Below are positions 8,717-17,397 of a DNA stretch of 64,000 nt, one piece after another (position 1 is the stretch's first letter; each line of letters begins with the position of its first letter). The position numbers and the translations under genes are program-made. This DNA comes from Nocardia asteroides (GTDB lineage: Bacteria > Actinomycetota > Actinomycetes > Mycobacteriales > Mycobacteriaceae), in NCBI RefSeq assembly GCF_021183625.1, contig NZ_CP089214.1, forward strand, positions 2,356,001-2,420,000. Reading direction: 5' to 3'. The notes under the pieces are model-generated. The model searched no databases and was not told the origin of the DNA. It saw only the letters and a program-made list of their open reading frames with translations.

Positions 8717-9879
8717 GCGATCTGTCGCACATCGATCGAGAGGGCCGCGCGCACATGGTCGATGTGAGCGCCAAGGCCGAGACCGCGCGTACCGCCACCG
8801 CGGCGGGAGTACTGCGCACCACGCCGGAGGTGGTGGCGCTGGTGCGCGCCGACGACCTGCCGAAAGCGGATGTGCTTGCCACCGCTCGGGTGGCGGGCAT
8901 CGCCGGGGCCAAGAAGACCTCCGAGTTGATTCCGCTCTGCCATCCGATCGCGCTGACCTCGGTGAAGGTGGCGTTCGAGTTCCTGGCGGACGGGATCGGG
9001 ATCGAGGCCACGGCCAAGACCACCGGGGTGACCGGGGTCGAGATGGAGGCGTTGACCGCCGTCGCGGTGGCGGGGTTGACGTTGCACGACATGGTGAAGG
9101 CGGTGGATCCCGCGGCCGTTCTGGACGGGGTCCGGCTGCTCACCAAGAGCGGTGGGAAGCGCGGGGATTGGTCCCGCGAAGCGGAGGTGGCCGACACGGC
9201 GACGGCCGCGAACCCGGCCGATGCCGCAAACCCCGCCGACGCCGCGAACCCCGCGGACGCGGCGGACCCGGCCGACGCCGCGAACCCCGCGGACGCCGCG
9301 GGCCCGGCCGACCCCGCGGACCCGGCCGACGCCGCGGACGACGTCGCCGCGACCGTGCATGCCGACTCCCCCGCGGGAATCGCCGAACCTCCCGGCGCGC
9401 CCGCGCGGAGCGCGGTGGTGCTCGTCGCCTCGACCGGCGTCGCGGCGGGGACGCGCGAGGACCGGACCGGGCCGGTGCTCGCCGACTGGCTCACCCGGCT
9501 CGGCTTCGCGGTGCGCGGCCCGCTGGTCTACGCCGACTCCGAGATCGCGCTCGGCCTCGCCGACGCCCTTCGCTTCGAGCCGGAGCTGGTGCTCAGCACC
9601 GGCGGCACCGGCGCCTCCCCGACCGACGCCACCCCCGAGGCCACGCTGGCCCTGCTGAACCGGGAGCTGCCCGGGATCGGCGAGGCCATCCGGCGGCACG
9701 GCGCCGCGAAGTTCCCGCTGGCCTCGCTCAGCCGGGGCGTCGCCGGGCTGGTCGGCCGCTCGGTGGTGGTGAACCTGCCCGGCTCCCCCGGCGGCGTCCG
9801 GGACGGCATCACCGTGCTGGAACCCCTGCTCGACCACCTGCTCGCCCAGGTGGCGGGCGGCGGCGCACACGAGGAGTAA
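8713..9879 (+). CDS. moaC/mog: Bifunctional MoaC-MogA/MoaB fusion with repeat linker
   Basis: A 388-residue fusion. Residues 1 to about 160 are MoaC, cyclic pyranopterin monophosphate synthase: the VDVSAK start, KKTSELIPLCHPI, GVTGVEMEALTAV and the end KSGGKRGDW. Residues from about 230 are MogA/MoaB-type molybdopterin adenylyltransferase: VVLVASTGVAAGTREDRTGP, VLSTGGTGASPTDATPE, and VVVNLPGSPGGVRDG. Between them is a low-complexity linker with about seven hexapeptide repeats of the (N/D)PADAA type. The GTG start overlaps the moeA stop; moaE follows after 2 nt. Related MoaC-MoaB fusions are known in actinobacteria. The repeat linker is the odd feature. Confidence 0.93.
   Translation: MSDLSHIDREGRAHMVDVSAKAETARTATAAGVLRTTPEVVALVRADDLPKADVLATARVAGIAGAKKTSELIPLCHPIALTSVKVAFEFLADGIGIEATAKTTGVTGVEMEALTAVAVAGLTLHDMVKAVDPAAVLDGVRLLTKSGGKRGDWSREAEVADTATAANPADAANPADAANPADAADPADAANPADAAGPADPADPADAADDVAATVHADSPAGIAEPPGAPARSAVVLVASTGVAAGTREDRTGPVLADWLTRLGFAVRGPLVYADSEIALGLADALRFEPELVLSTGGTGASPTDATPEATLALLNRELPGIGEAIRRHGAAKFPLASLSRGVAGLVGRSVVVNLPGSPGGVRDGITVLEPLLDHLLAQVAGGGAHEE
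9211..9342 (+). repeat. 18-bp coding tandem repeat in the MoaC-Mog linker
   Basis: Five full 18-nt units (9211, 9229, 9247, 9265, 9283), each encoding NPADAA or DPADAA, are followed by two degenerate units (GPADPADPADAA). Codon third positions vary between units, so the repeat is not brand new or is kept at protein level. It probably forms a flexible Ala/Pro spacer. Confidence 0.9.
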
Positions 9880-9881
9880 CC

Positions 9882-10328
9882 ATGTCGACGACCGAGCCGC
9901 AGCACTCCGGCGATGTCCGGCTGGCCCGGATCAGCGAGCAGCCGCTCGACCCGGCCGCGGTCGAGGCCGCCGTGCTCGGCCCCGAGCACGGCGCCGTCGT
10001 GGTCTTCACCGGCGCGGTGCGCGACCACGACCACGGCCAGGCGGTCTCCGCGCTGGAGTACTCGGCGCACCCGAAGGCGGAGAGCTTCCTCGCCAGGTGC
10101 TGCGCGGAGGTCGCCGCGGCCTCCGGGCTGCCGGTGGCGGCGGAGCACCGGGTCGGCGCGCTCACGATCGGGGATCGCGCGATCGTGGTCGCGGTGGCGG
10201 CGCCGCACCGCGCGGAGGCCTTCGCCACCTGCGCGGAGCTGGTGGACCGGATCAAGCTCGAGGTGCCGATCTGGAAGCGGCAGATGTTCGCCGACGGTCT
10301 CTCCGAGTGGGTCAACGCCTGCGGGTGA
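9882..10328 (+). CDS. moaE: Molybdopterin synthase large subunit MoaE
   Basis: A 148-residue catalytic subunit that sulfurates cPMP to molybdopterin with MoaD. It shows VVFTGAVRDHDHG, LEYSAHPKAES, EHRVGALTIGDRAIVVAVAAPHR, and the end motif KLEVPIWKRQMFADG with its catalytic lysines. It starts 2 nt after the moaC/mog stop, so translation is coupled. Its partner MoaD is on the other strand at 6166-6408. Confidence 0.93.
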   Translation: MSTTEPQHSGDVRLARISEQPLDPAAVEAAVLGPEHGAVVVFTGAVRDHDHGQAVSALEYSAHPKAESFLARCCAEVAAASGLPVAAEHRVGALTIGDRAIVVAVAAPHRAEAFATCAELVDRIKLEVPIWKRQMFADGLSEWVNACG

Positions 10329-10479
10329 ACGTCGGACGAGCGGGCGGATTCCGCCACTCGGGGCGGATCAGGTCGCCGCTCGGCAACGAAAAGGGGTATC
10401 CCCGGCGTTCCACGGGCGGGATCGGACAGGATGGGCTGACCGGGTGTCCACCCGGCCGGTGTCCGGACGAGGAGCAGGG

Positions 10480-11484
10480 GTGAGCACGGATCAGGTTCTG
10501 CTGCACAGGTTCGTCATCGAGCAGCTCGCGGCGGCCGGCGTCGACCCGCGCAGGCTGGCCCGCGAGGCCGGGCTCCCCGAGTGGGCGCTGACCGGCGACT
10601 CCGGCCACCTGCCGAGCCCCACCTTCTCCCGGCTGTGGGAGGTGGCCGCGCACGCGCTCGGCGACCCGGACGTCGCGCTGCGGGTGGGCGGCAACTTCCA
10701 GCTCAGCAGCCTCGGGCTCTACGACTACCTGTTCTCCACGGCGCCGACGCTCGGCGCCGGGCTCGCCACCTCGGACCCGTACGTCACCGCGGTCACCACC
10801 AACCACCGGTTCCACCTGCTCGCCGACAACGAGCGCGAGGTCACGCTCTACCTGGACATGCTCGACGGCGAGGGCCCCGGCCGGGACCTGACCCAGCTGT
10901 GGGGGTTGATCGCCTCGCTCACCAGGGCGCGGCGCGCGGTGCGCGGGCCGATCGTGCCGCTCAAGGTGGGGCTGCGGCAGCAGGCGCCGAGCAGGCAGGG
11001 CGTGTACCGGGAGGCGTTCGGCACCGGCGCGGTGGAGTTCGGCGCCGCCTACGACGGCATCACCTTCCGCGCGGCGGACATGGACCTTCCGCTGGTCACC
11101 GCCGATTCGGCGCTGGCCGCCGTACTGCGCCCGCTGGCCGACGCGCTACCGCCGCCGCCACCGCTGCGCGCGGTCTGGCCGCGCCGGGTGGCGGCGGCGC
11201 TGGAGCGCGCGATGGACGAGGGCGACGTCTCGCTGGAGCGGGTGGCCCGCGCGCTGGCGCTCAGCCCGCGGACGCTGCAGCGCAGACTGGCCGAGGCGGG
11301 CACCACCTGGCGCCGGGAGCTGGACCGGGCGCGCGACGCGCGGCTGCGCCGGGCGGTCGCGGTCGGCCCGATGAACCGGTCGCGGCAGGCGGAGCTGCTC
11401 GGCTACTCCGACGCGGCGTCCATGCGCCGGGCCGCGCGGCGCTGGTCGGCGGCGCGCCGGGGGCCGACCACGCTCACACCCTGA
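10480..11484 (+). CDS. AraC-family regulator with N-terminal ligand-binding domain
   Basis: A 334-residue regulator. The first 200 residues resemble the arabinose-binding-type N-terminal domain of OruR/ArgR-like AraC proteins (LHRFVIEQLAAAGVDPRRLA, then PTFSRLWEVAAHALGDPDVALRVG). The C-terminal AraC helix-turn-helix is in SLERVARALALSPRTLQRRL and RQAELLGYSDAASMRRA. The GTG start has AGGAG five nt upstream. The 150-nt gap after moaE holds no clear terminator. The target is unknown; no catabolic operon lies next to it. Its end overlaps a small minus-strand gene by 11 nt. Confidence 0.88.
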   Translation: MSTDQVLLHRFVIEQLAAAGVDPRRLAREAGLPEWALTGDSGHLPSPTFSRLWEVAAHALGDPDVALRVGGNFQLSSLGLYDYLFSTAPTLGAGLATSDPYVTAVTTNHRFHLLADNEREVTLYLDMLDGEGPGRDLTQLWGLIASLTRARRAVRGPIVPLKVGLRQQAPSRQGVYREAFGTGAVEFGAAYDGITFRAADMDLPLVTADSALAAVLRPLADALPPPPPLRAVWPRRVAAALERAMDEGDVSLERVARALALSPRTLQRRLAEAGTTWRRELDRARDARLRRAVAVGPMNRSRQAELLGYSDAASMRRAARRWSAARRGPTTLTP

Positions 11485-11689
11485 GGTAGCTCGCCGCGAT
11501 CCGCCAGAAGGTCTGCGGCTCCAGGATCTCGAAATCCCAGCTGTCGATCACGCTCTGCACCGAGGTCACGATGGCCGTCACGTCGAAGTCCTCGCGGGTG
11601 GCTGACCCCTTGGCCTCCAGCGCGGCGATCACGTAGGCGGTGGCGCTCTCGCAAGTCTGCACGAAGCTCTCCCATCGGTCGCACGACAC
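11474..11689 (-). CDS. Small hypothetical protein, 71 residues
   Basis: A 71-residue acidic, probably soluble protein (starts MSCDRWESFVQTCESATAYV from a GTG, ends FWRIAASYLRV). It has normal amino-acid composition rather than the Arg/Pro-rich look of shadow frames. I do not recognise a family. It is convergent with and slightly overlaps the AraC gene. The 11690-11839 stretch upstream has no gene I can support. Confidence 0.45.
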   Translation of the reverse strand: MSCDRWESFVQTCESATAYVIAALEAKGSATREDFDVTAIVTSVQSVIDSWDFEILEPQTFWRIAASYLRV

Positions 11690-11839
11690 GGCGCCCGCAG
11701 CATTGGACGCCGAATCGACCGCCGCGAAACGAGCCGGAGATGCGCGGGTCCGGCGCGGCGGTCCCAGGGACGAGTCTCGTCGGCGTGTCGCCGGGCCACC
11801 AGCACCGAACGCGACAGCCGCCGACCGAACACGCCAAGA

Positions 11840-12868
11840 TCAGGCCGGTTCCGGGGTGTAGCGCCAGAGCCCGAGCAGGGCGTCGGCGCCGAGCGGCTCG
11901 GCGGCGCTGTGCTCGGCGGCGGCGAGCCGGGCGCGCAGCGCCGCCTCGTCCAGGCCGGTGCCGATCAGCACGATGTCGGTGGCGCGGCGCTCGCCCCGCG
12001 CCCAGGCCACCGGCTCGACGGCGACGTGTCTGCCGACCAGGTGGAAGGTCCACTTGCGGCGCTCCCCGGCGACCGCGACGGCGGCGACGCCCTTGGCGCG
12101 GAAGAGCCCGTCCGGCGGATCTTCCAGGAAGGCGACGAGGGCGCGCGGGTCGAGCGGGCGCTCGGTGTGGAAGGCGATGCTGCGGTACCCGTCGTGCAGG
12201 TGGGGGTGCGGCTCGGCGGCGCAGGGCTCGGCGAGCAGCGCGTCGAAGCTGAGTTGCTCGGGGCCATCGACGGCGCGGCGCACCGGCTCGTCGAAGAGGA
12301 GCCCCGGCGCCACGCGGCCGTGCGTGGTGGCGTGGATCGGCACCTGGCCGACGGTTTCGGCGATCCGGGCGCGCACCGCGTCGGCCTCCAGCGCGCGGTC
12401 GATCTTGTTGAGTACCACCAGGTCCGCGAGCCGGAGGTGGGTCAGGAGCTCGGGGTGCCTGGCGCTGGTCTCCGGGAACTGCTCGGCGTCGACCACCTCG
12501 ACCAGCCCGCCGTAGCGGAGGCGCGGGTTGGCGCTGCCGATCACCATGCGCACCAGGTTGCGTGGCTCGGCCAGGCCGCTCGCCTCGACCACGATGACGT
12601 CGACGGCGTGCCTGGATTCGGTGAGCCGGGTGAACATCTCGTCCAGCTCGCCCAGGTCGACGGCGCAGCACACGCAGCCGTTGCCGAGCGAGACCATGGC
12701 GTCGACCTGGCCCGCGACCAGCATGGCGTCGATGTTCACGGCGCCGAAGTCGTTGACCACCACGCCGATCCTGGTGTCGCCCGCCGCGCGCAGCAGGTGG
12801 TTCAGCAGGGTGGTCTTCCCCGATCCGAGGAAGCCGGCCACGATCAGCACGGGAATCCGCTCCGCCAT
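11840..12868 (-). CDS. CobW/COG0523-family G3E GTPase, putative metal chaperone
   Basis: A 342-residue metallochaperone-type GTPase. The Walker A GFLGSGKTT is at the N-terminus, the metal-binding GNGCVCC (CxCC) follows near residue 75, and the Walker B region ends in EASGLAEP. NKID is the guanine-specificity motif. The C-terminal CobW_C domain has FRAKGVAAVAV and ends in LLGLWRYTPEP. There is no zinc-box (Zur site), B12 or nitrile hydratase gene nearby to tell the metal. It follows the amidase gene by 32 nt and may be co-transcribed. Confidence 0.88.
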   Translation of the reverse strand: MAERIPVLIVAGFLGSGKTTLLNHLLRAAGDTRIGVVVNDFGAVNIDAMLVAGQVDAMVSLGNGCVCCAVDLGELDEMFTRLTESRHAVDVIVVEASGLAEPRNLVRMVIGSANPRLRYGGLVEVVDAEQFPETSARHPELLTHLRLADLVVLNKIDRALEADAVRARIAETVGQVPIHATTHGRVAPGLLFDEPVRRAVDGPEQLSFDALLAEPCAAEPHPHLHDGYRSIAFHTERPLDPRALVAFLEDPPDGLFRAKGVAAVAVAGERRKWTFHLVGRHVAVEPVAWARGERRATDIVLIGTGLDEAALRARLAAAEHSAAEPLGADALLGLWRYTPEPA

Positions 12869-12900
12869 TCCGTCCACCCTAGTGAACGCGGGCGGGCCGT

Positions 12901-14085
12901 TCAGTTCGCGGGTTGGGTGAGGGCGCCCGCGAGGCGGTAGGCGAGATCGACGAGCCCCGTGGTGATGTCGCGCTCGTCCAGGCCGAGCGCCTTCGCCAGC
13001 GGGCGGAGCAGCTCGAGGACCTGGGTGATCGGGCCCTCCGCCGGGCCGGGGGGTGCGGAGTCCCACGGGTCGACGCCGCGGGCGCGCGGGAGGGACGGGG
13101 TTCTGGCCGTTCCGGTGGGCGCCGCCGACGTGGTCGGGGTGGAGGCGCCTGCCTGTGGGACGCCGTCGGGCGCGGTGGTTCCCGGTTCGGGGCCGTCGGG
13201 GGCGGTGGTTCCCGGTCCGGTGCGGGCGGGGGCAGCGGAGCCCGGGGCGGCGGGCGCGGGGGGCGTCCCGGCGCGGGCGGGGTCGGTGGGCTGACCGTTG
13301 CCGGGCGAGAGCCCGAGCAGGTAGCCGGCGATGCCGGTGGTGATGGCGATGGCGTGCTGCAACTGCCCCTCGGGGCTCTCCAGCACGGCGGCGTCCTCGG
13401 GATTCGCGCCGTTGCCCATCTCGACGAAGACCGCGGGCACGTGGGTGAGCGCGGGGCCCGCGATGTCGGCCCTGGTCTGGATGCCCTCCATGGCGCCGCC
13501 GTAGGTGGCGGGCGAGAAGCCCGCGCGCACGTAGGCGTCGCGCATGGTGGTGCTCGCGGCGCGCCCGGCGCCGGACTGGGCCCGGTCGGCGTCCGGGTCC
13601 GGGATCGGCAGAGCCGGCACGATCAGGTGGAAACCGCGCTGGTCGGCGGGGGCGCCGTCGGCGTGGATGCTCACCGCGAGGGCGGCGCCGGAGCGGTTGG
13701 CCGCCGCGGCCCGCTCGTCGACGCAGCCACCCCAGCCGGTGTCGTCGGCCCGGCTCAGCACCACCCGCGCTCCGAGGCTCTCCAGCGAGGACTTGACCAG
13801 CTGGGTGACCTCCCAGTTGACGGTGTGCTCGGGCACGCCGTTGAGCGTGGTCATCCCGGTGGTCTGGCAGGGTTTGGTGCCGCCGCGCCCGTTGTCGACC
13901 TGCCGGGAGAGCTCCTCGGCGTGCTCGGAGCCCTGGTGGCCGGGGTCGAGGAAGACGGTGCGCCCGGCGAGTTCGTTGTTCGCGGGCTGCGCCTGAGCGG
14001 CGGCGGGGGCCAGCGCGAACGCCGACGCGGTGAGGATCGGGGCCAGGACGAGGCGGGTCGTGCTTCGCAGAATGCTCGGCTTCAT
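12901..14085 (-). CDS. Secreted N-acetylmuramoyl-L-alanine amidase (Amidase_3), Rv3717-like
   Basis: Cleaves the amide between MurNAc and L-Ala in peptidoglycan. The 394-residue protein has a signal peptide (MKPSILRSTTRLVLAPIL, cleavage after AAAQAQ) and the zinc amidase core: VFLDPGHQG (His), PEHTVNWE (Glu), LAVSIHADGAP (His), VFVEMGNGANPEDA (Glu). The core resembles mycobacterial Rv3717, of about 240 residues. Here about 130 more residues follow: a Pro/Ala/Thr-rich linker with two TTAPDG segments, then a helical tail (VLELLRPLAKALGLDERD) that might bind wall or membrane. The ATG at 14085 is chosen because it precedes the signal peptide. Confidence 0.9.
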   Translation of the reverse strand: MKPSILRSTTRLVLAPILTASAFALAPAAAQAQPANNELAGRTVFLDPGHQGSEHAEELSRQVDNGRGGTKPCQTTGMTTLNGVPEHTVNWEVTQLVKSSLESLGARVVLSRADDTGWGGCVDERAAAANRSGAALAVSIHADGAPADQRGFHLIVPALPIPDPDADRAQSGAGRAASTTMRDAYVRAGFSPATYGGAMEGIQTRADIAGPALTHVPAVFVEMGNGANPEDAAVLESPEGQLQHAIAITTGIAGYLLGLSPGNGQPTDPARAGTPPAPAAPGSAAPARTGPGTTAPDGPEPGTTAPDGVPQAGASTPTTSAAPTGTARTPSLPRARGVDPWDSAPPGPAEGPITQVLELLRPLAKALGLDERDITTGLVDLAYRLAGALTQPAN

Positions 14086-14284
14086 GTGCGGTCGGCGCTC
14101 CGGGGCCGGAACGCCCCTCCCTTCCCATTGGTCACACCACACCCATAGGTCACTGTCGCAACACCCGCCCCAGCCGAACAAGGCGAGTTATCGAACCGTG
14201 ACCATCCTACGTAACCCCAACGGGTGTGGCCCGAATCTCGAAAACAGCAATTCATGCCCGGAGGCTCTGGTACATCTGACGGGT

Positions 14285-14653
14285 ATGCGCACCACAGCGG
14301 CGCTCGTCGCCGGAGCCCTCCTGTCCGTCGCGAGCCTGGTCGGCGCGGGTACCGCCGCCGCCGAGCCGATCACCGTCATCCCGGTCGACAGCCTCTACCT
14401 CGTCGGCGAGGAGATCGTGCCCGGCTGGTACGAGGCGCCCGGCACGCCCGACCAGCGCTACGGCTGCGACTGGCGCAGGCTCTGGACCACCGAGGGCGAG
14501 CTCTTCGACATGAACCACGTGATCGGCAACGACTTCACCAGGAAGACGCCGGTGCGCGCGGAGATCAAGGCGAGCGACGTCGCCTTCCTCACGGTGAACT
14601 GCGGTCCGTGGCGGCTGATCCCGGCGCCGCCACGGACCGGCTCGGCGGGTTAG
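14285..14653 (+). CDS. Small secreted protein of unknown function
   Basis: A 122-residue exported protein: signal peptide MRTTAALVAGALLSVASLVG with cleavage near GTAAAEP, then a compact domain containing EEIVPGWYEAPGT, two cysteines (YGCDWRRLW and TVNCGPWRLI) likely to form a disulfide, and a proline-rich end. The domain resembles the short secreted proteins common in Nocardia and mycobacteria, with no assigned function. It is divergent from the amidase and convergent with the transporter; the stop codons overlap by 4 nt. Confidence 0.75.
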   Translation: MRTTAALVAGALLSVASLVGAGTAAAEPITVIPVDSLYLVGEEIVPGWYEAPGTPDQRYGCDWRRLWTTEGELFDMNHVIGNDFTRKTPVRAEIKASDVAFLTVNCGPWRLIPAPPRTGSAG

Positions 14654-15996
14654 GCCTTCGCCACCACCAGGTTCGCGTCGGTGGCGGCGTCCGGCACCTC
14701 GGTGCCGCGCAGCGAGGTGCCCGCCGTCTCGCGCAGGAAGAACCAGGCGATCAGCCCGATCACGCTGGCGCCCATCATGTAGGCGGCCGGGAAGAGCGAC
14801 CAGCCGGTGCCCTCGATCGCGGCCTCGTTCACCAGCGGCGCGGTGCCGCCGAAGAGCGCGGTCGAGACGTTGTAGCCGAAGGCGAAGCCGGCGTAGCGCA
14901 CGTGCGTCGGGAAGATCGCCGGGAAGGTCGAGCTGATGGTGGCCAGCTGCGGCAGGTAGAGCAACCCGAGGACGACGAAGCCGACGACGGCCCACACGAT
15001 CCCCTGCCCCATCAGCCAGTACATGGGCAGCGCGAAGACGATCAGCCCGAGCAGCGAGACCAGCCACATGGGCCGCCGCCCGACCCGGTCGGAGAGCGCG
15101 CCGAAGAACGGGATCGCCAGCATCATGATCAACTGGCCGATCAGCATCATGGCGGTGGTGGTCGACTCCGCGACGCCGACGGTGTTCTGCAGGTAGGTCG
15201 GCTGGTAGGTGAGCAGCGTGTAGTTGACCACGTTCAGCGCGACGACCAGCCCCATCAGCGTGAGGGTTTCGCGCCGGTAGGTGACGACCACCTCGCGCAG
15301 CCCGGTCGGCGGGCGCTTCGCCTTCGACGCGGCGACCTCCTCGAAGATCGGCGACTCGGCGAGCCGCGAGCGCAGGTACCAGCCGATGGCGCCGAGCGGG
15401 AGCGCGATCAGGAACGGGAGCCGCCAGCCCCAGTCGTGCATGGCGTCGGTGCCGAGCACGAGCTGGCAGGCCAGCACCACCGCGGAGCCGCCGACGAAGC
15501 CGCCGAGCGTGCCGAACTCGAGGAAGCTGCCGTAGAAGCCGCGCTTGCGGTCGCCCGCGCACTCTGCCATGTAGGTGGCGGCACCGCCGTACTCGCCGCC
15601 GGTGGAGAAGCCCTGCACCACGCGCAGCGTGATGAGCAGGATCGGCGCGAGCACGCCGACCTGGCCGTGCGTCGGCAGGATGCCGATCGCGCCGGTCGCG
15701 GCGGCCATCAGCAGGATGGTGGTGGCGAGCACCGCCTTGCGGCCGATCCGGTCGCCGAGCGGGCCCCAGACCATGCCGCCGAGCGGGCGCAGCACGAAGG
15801 AGACGGCGAAGCCGAGCATGACGCCGAGCGTCCCGAGGTCGCCGGGGAAGAACGCGTCGGCCAGGTAGGTGGCGGTCGCGGCGTAGACGCCGTAGTCGAA
15901 CCACTCGGTGGCGTTGCCCATGGCCGAGGCCGCGACGGAGCGCTTGAGCGTCCCCGGATCCGCCGTCCCCGTTGCCGGTGGCTTGCTCTCGGTCAC
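14650..15996 (-). CDS. MFS transporter of the metabolite:H+ symporter (MHS/ProP-like) family
   Basis: A 448-residue twelve-helix symporter. Family marks are EWFDYGVYA in helix 1, GPLGDRIGRKAVL after helix 2, GFSTGGEYGGAATYMAE, and SDRVGRRPMW between helices 8 and 9. MHS members carry proline, betaine, citrate, ketoglutarate or shikimate; the substrate cannot be told here. The GTG at 15996 is chosen because GGAAGGAC precedes it at good spacing. No metabolic operon adjoins it. Confidence 0.88.
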   Translation of the reverse strand: MTESKPPATGTADPGTLKRSVAASAMGNATEWFDYGVYAATATYLADAFFPGDLGTLGVMLGFAVSFVLRPLGGMVWGPLGDRIGRKAVLATTILLMAAATGAIGILPTHGQVGVLAPILLITLRVVQGFSTGGEYGGAATYMAECAGDRKRGFYGSFLEFGTLGGFVGGSAVVLACQLVLGTDAMHDWGWRLPFLIALPLGAIGWYLRSRLAESPIFEEVAASKAKRPPTGLREVVVTYRRETLTLMGLVVALNVVNYTLLTYQPTYLQNTVGVAESTTTAMMLIGQLIMMLAIPFFGALSDRVGRRPMWLVSLLGLIVFALPMYWLMGQGIVWAVVGFVVLGLLYLPQLATISSTFPAIFPTHVRYAGFAFGYNVSTALFGGTAPLVNEAAIEGTGWSLFPAAYMMGASVIGLIAWFFLRETAGTSLRGTEVPDAATDANLVVAKA

Positions 15997-16173
15997 AATC
16001 GTGTCCTTCCCAGCCCGCGGCTCGGGCCTCGCTTCGGCCAGGAGTACCCGCTCCGGCGCGCGGCACTCCGTGATCATTTCCGGACCATCGAAGTGGCGGG
16101 CGACAGCAATTACTCAGCTACCATCGGGTACGTGGTGTTTCGACACCGTGGACCGAGCTGGAGGGTCGTCGCG

Positions 16174-17253
16174 ATGGCGGAACCGAACACCTGGCAAGCC
16201 CTGCTGGAAGCCTTCACCGAACAGGCGCGGCGTCGCGCCGAGATCGACGGCGCGCCCGCGCCCGGCCCGCCCCCGCGGCCCGGCGCCACCCCGGCCGAGC
16301 TGGCCGCCGCCGAGCAGCGGCTCGGCAGGCCGCTCGACCCGCAGCACCGCGCGCTGCTCGCCACCGCGGACGGCTGGGACGGCTACGCCGACGGCGCCGC
16401 GCTGCTCGGCACCGCGGACCTCGGAGGCCGGCGGCACGGGTCGGCCGTCGCGGTGCTCGCCGACTTCTTCGCCGAGAGCGAGGGCCGCTTCCCGGCCGCG
16501 CTCGGCATCGACCCGGACCCCGCCGCACACACCCCGGTCGGCGACAGCGCCGACGACGGCTACAACCGCAACCTCTACCTCACCCCCGACGGCTCCGCCT
16601 TCGAACTGCGCGCCCGCCGCCCGGTGCTGCACCCCGGCCTGGCCGCGCTGCTCCGGCACCGGCTGCGCGAGTACACCGACCGGGTCGACCGGCTGATGTG
16701 GGGGCCGGAGCACGGGCCGTGGGGCCGCGACGTGCACCTCGACCCGCCGCCGGTGGACCGGATCATCGCCGTCATGACCGCGCTCGGCCGGATCGCCGAT
16801 CCGGAGGCGCCGGTGCAGGCCGGGCCGCCCGCCACCGCGGAGCGGCTGAACCGGCTGGAGCGCGCGCTCGGGGTGTCGCTGCGGCCGGAGCACCGGGCCG
16901 TGCTGCTCGCCGCGGACGGACTGCGCTACCCGGGCGGGCAGGTGCTCTCGGTGCCGGAGATCAGGGAGAGCGCGCTGGTCGCGCAGCACACCGCCGCGGG
17001 CGACGGGCGTAAGCGGGCCGCGCGGGCGCGGATCAGCCGGGTGCCGACGGTGCCCTTCGCGCTGGCCGGGATCGCGCTGCTCGGCGTCGACGTCCGGGAC
17101 GGGCGGGTGCACGACCTGCTCGCCGGGGAGCCGGTCGCCGGACCGGCGGGAGAACGGGACGGGACGGTGCTCGGGCACCTGCTCACCGAGTGCGAGGCGC
17201 TGTGGCGGGCGGCGGGGCGGCCGCCGCTGCACACGCTCTGCGTGGTGCTCTAG
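16174..17253 (+). CDS. Two-domain SUKH (SMI1/KNR4)-like protein
   Basis: A 359-residue soluble protein with two similar segments. The first, near residue 40, reads ATPAELAAAEQRLGRPLDPQ and is followed by ATADGWDGY. The second, near residue 215, has RLNRLERALGVSLRPEHRAV and AADGLRYPGG. This spacing fits tandem SUKH domains, often found in immunity proteins against polymorphic toxins; no toxin gene lies next to it. The ATG follows GGAGG at nine nt. The stop TAG lies in the CTAG where the IS element is inserted; the reading frame is intact. Confidence 0.6.
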   Translation: MAEPNTWQALLEAFTEQARRRAEIDGAPAPGPPPRPGATPAELAAAEQRLGRPLDPQHRALLATADGWDGYADGAALLGTADLGGRRHGSAVAVLADFFAESEGRFPAALGIDPDPAAHTPVGDSADDGYNRNLYLTPDGSAFELRARRPVLHPGLAALLRHRLREYTDRVDRLMWGPEHGPWGRDVHLDPPPVDRIIAVMTALGRIADPEAPVQAGPPATAERLNRLERALGVSLRPEHRAVLLAADGLRYPGGQVLSVPEIRESALVAQHTAAGDGRKRAARARISRVPTVPFALAGIALLGVDVRDGRVHDLLAGEPVAGPAGERDGTVLGHLLTECEALWRAAGRPPLHTLCVVL

Positions 17254-17271
17254 GTCGTGTTGCGAAGTAGC
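17254..17271 (+). repeat. Left terminal inverted repeat of the IS element
   Basis: 18-bp end GTCGTGTTGCGAAGTAGC; pairs with 18272-18289 at 16 of 18 positions, the mismatches being at positions 2 and 3. Confidence 0.9.
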
Positions 17272-17338
17272 GCGCGCAGGTCGCGTGAGGTGTCCTGGAA
17301 TCTGTTGACCCGTCGCATGTCCCGGTGAGGTGACGAGG

Positions 17339-17397
17339 CGAGGTCTCCGGTAGTGGTGTTCAGCGACCAAGCAAAACATCACCCACCGGAGACCTCG
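17339..17397 (+). promoter_or_regulatory. Stem-loop sequestering the transposase ribosome-binding site
   Basis: A perfect 13-bp inverted repeat: CGAGGTCTCCGGT at 17339-17351 and ACCGGAGACCTCG at 17385-17397. The right arm holds GGAG (17388-17391) and its last base is the G of the GTG start. In any transcript reading in from outside, the stem would hide the start site. A short transcript starting inside the element after the left arm would be free. Confidence 0.7.

Noticed and set aside
14224..17253. A 1009-codon frame leading into the SUKH-like gene
   Set aside because: The first 650 codons are shadow of the small secreted protein and MHS transporter; GGAGG and family likeness put the start at 16174.
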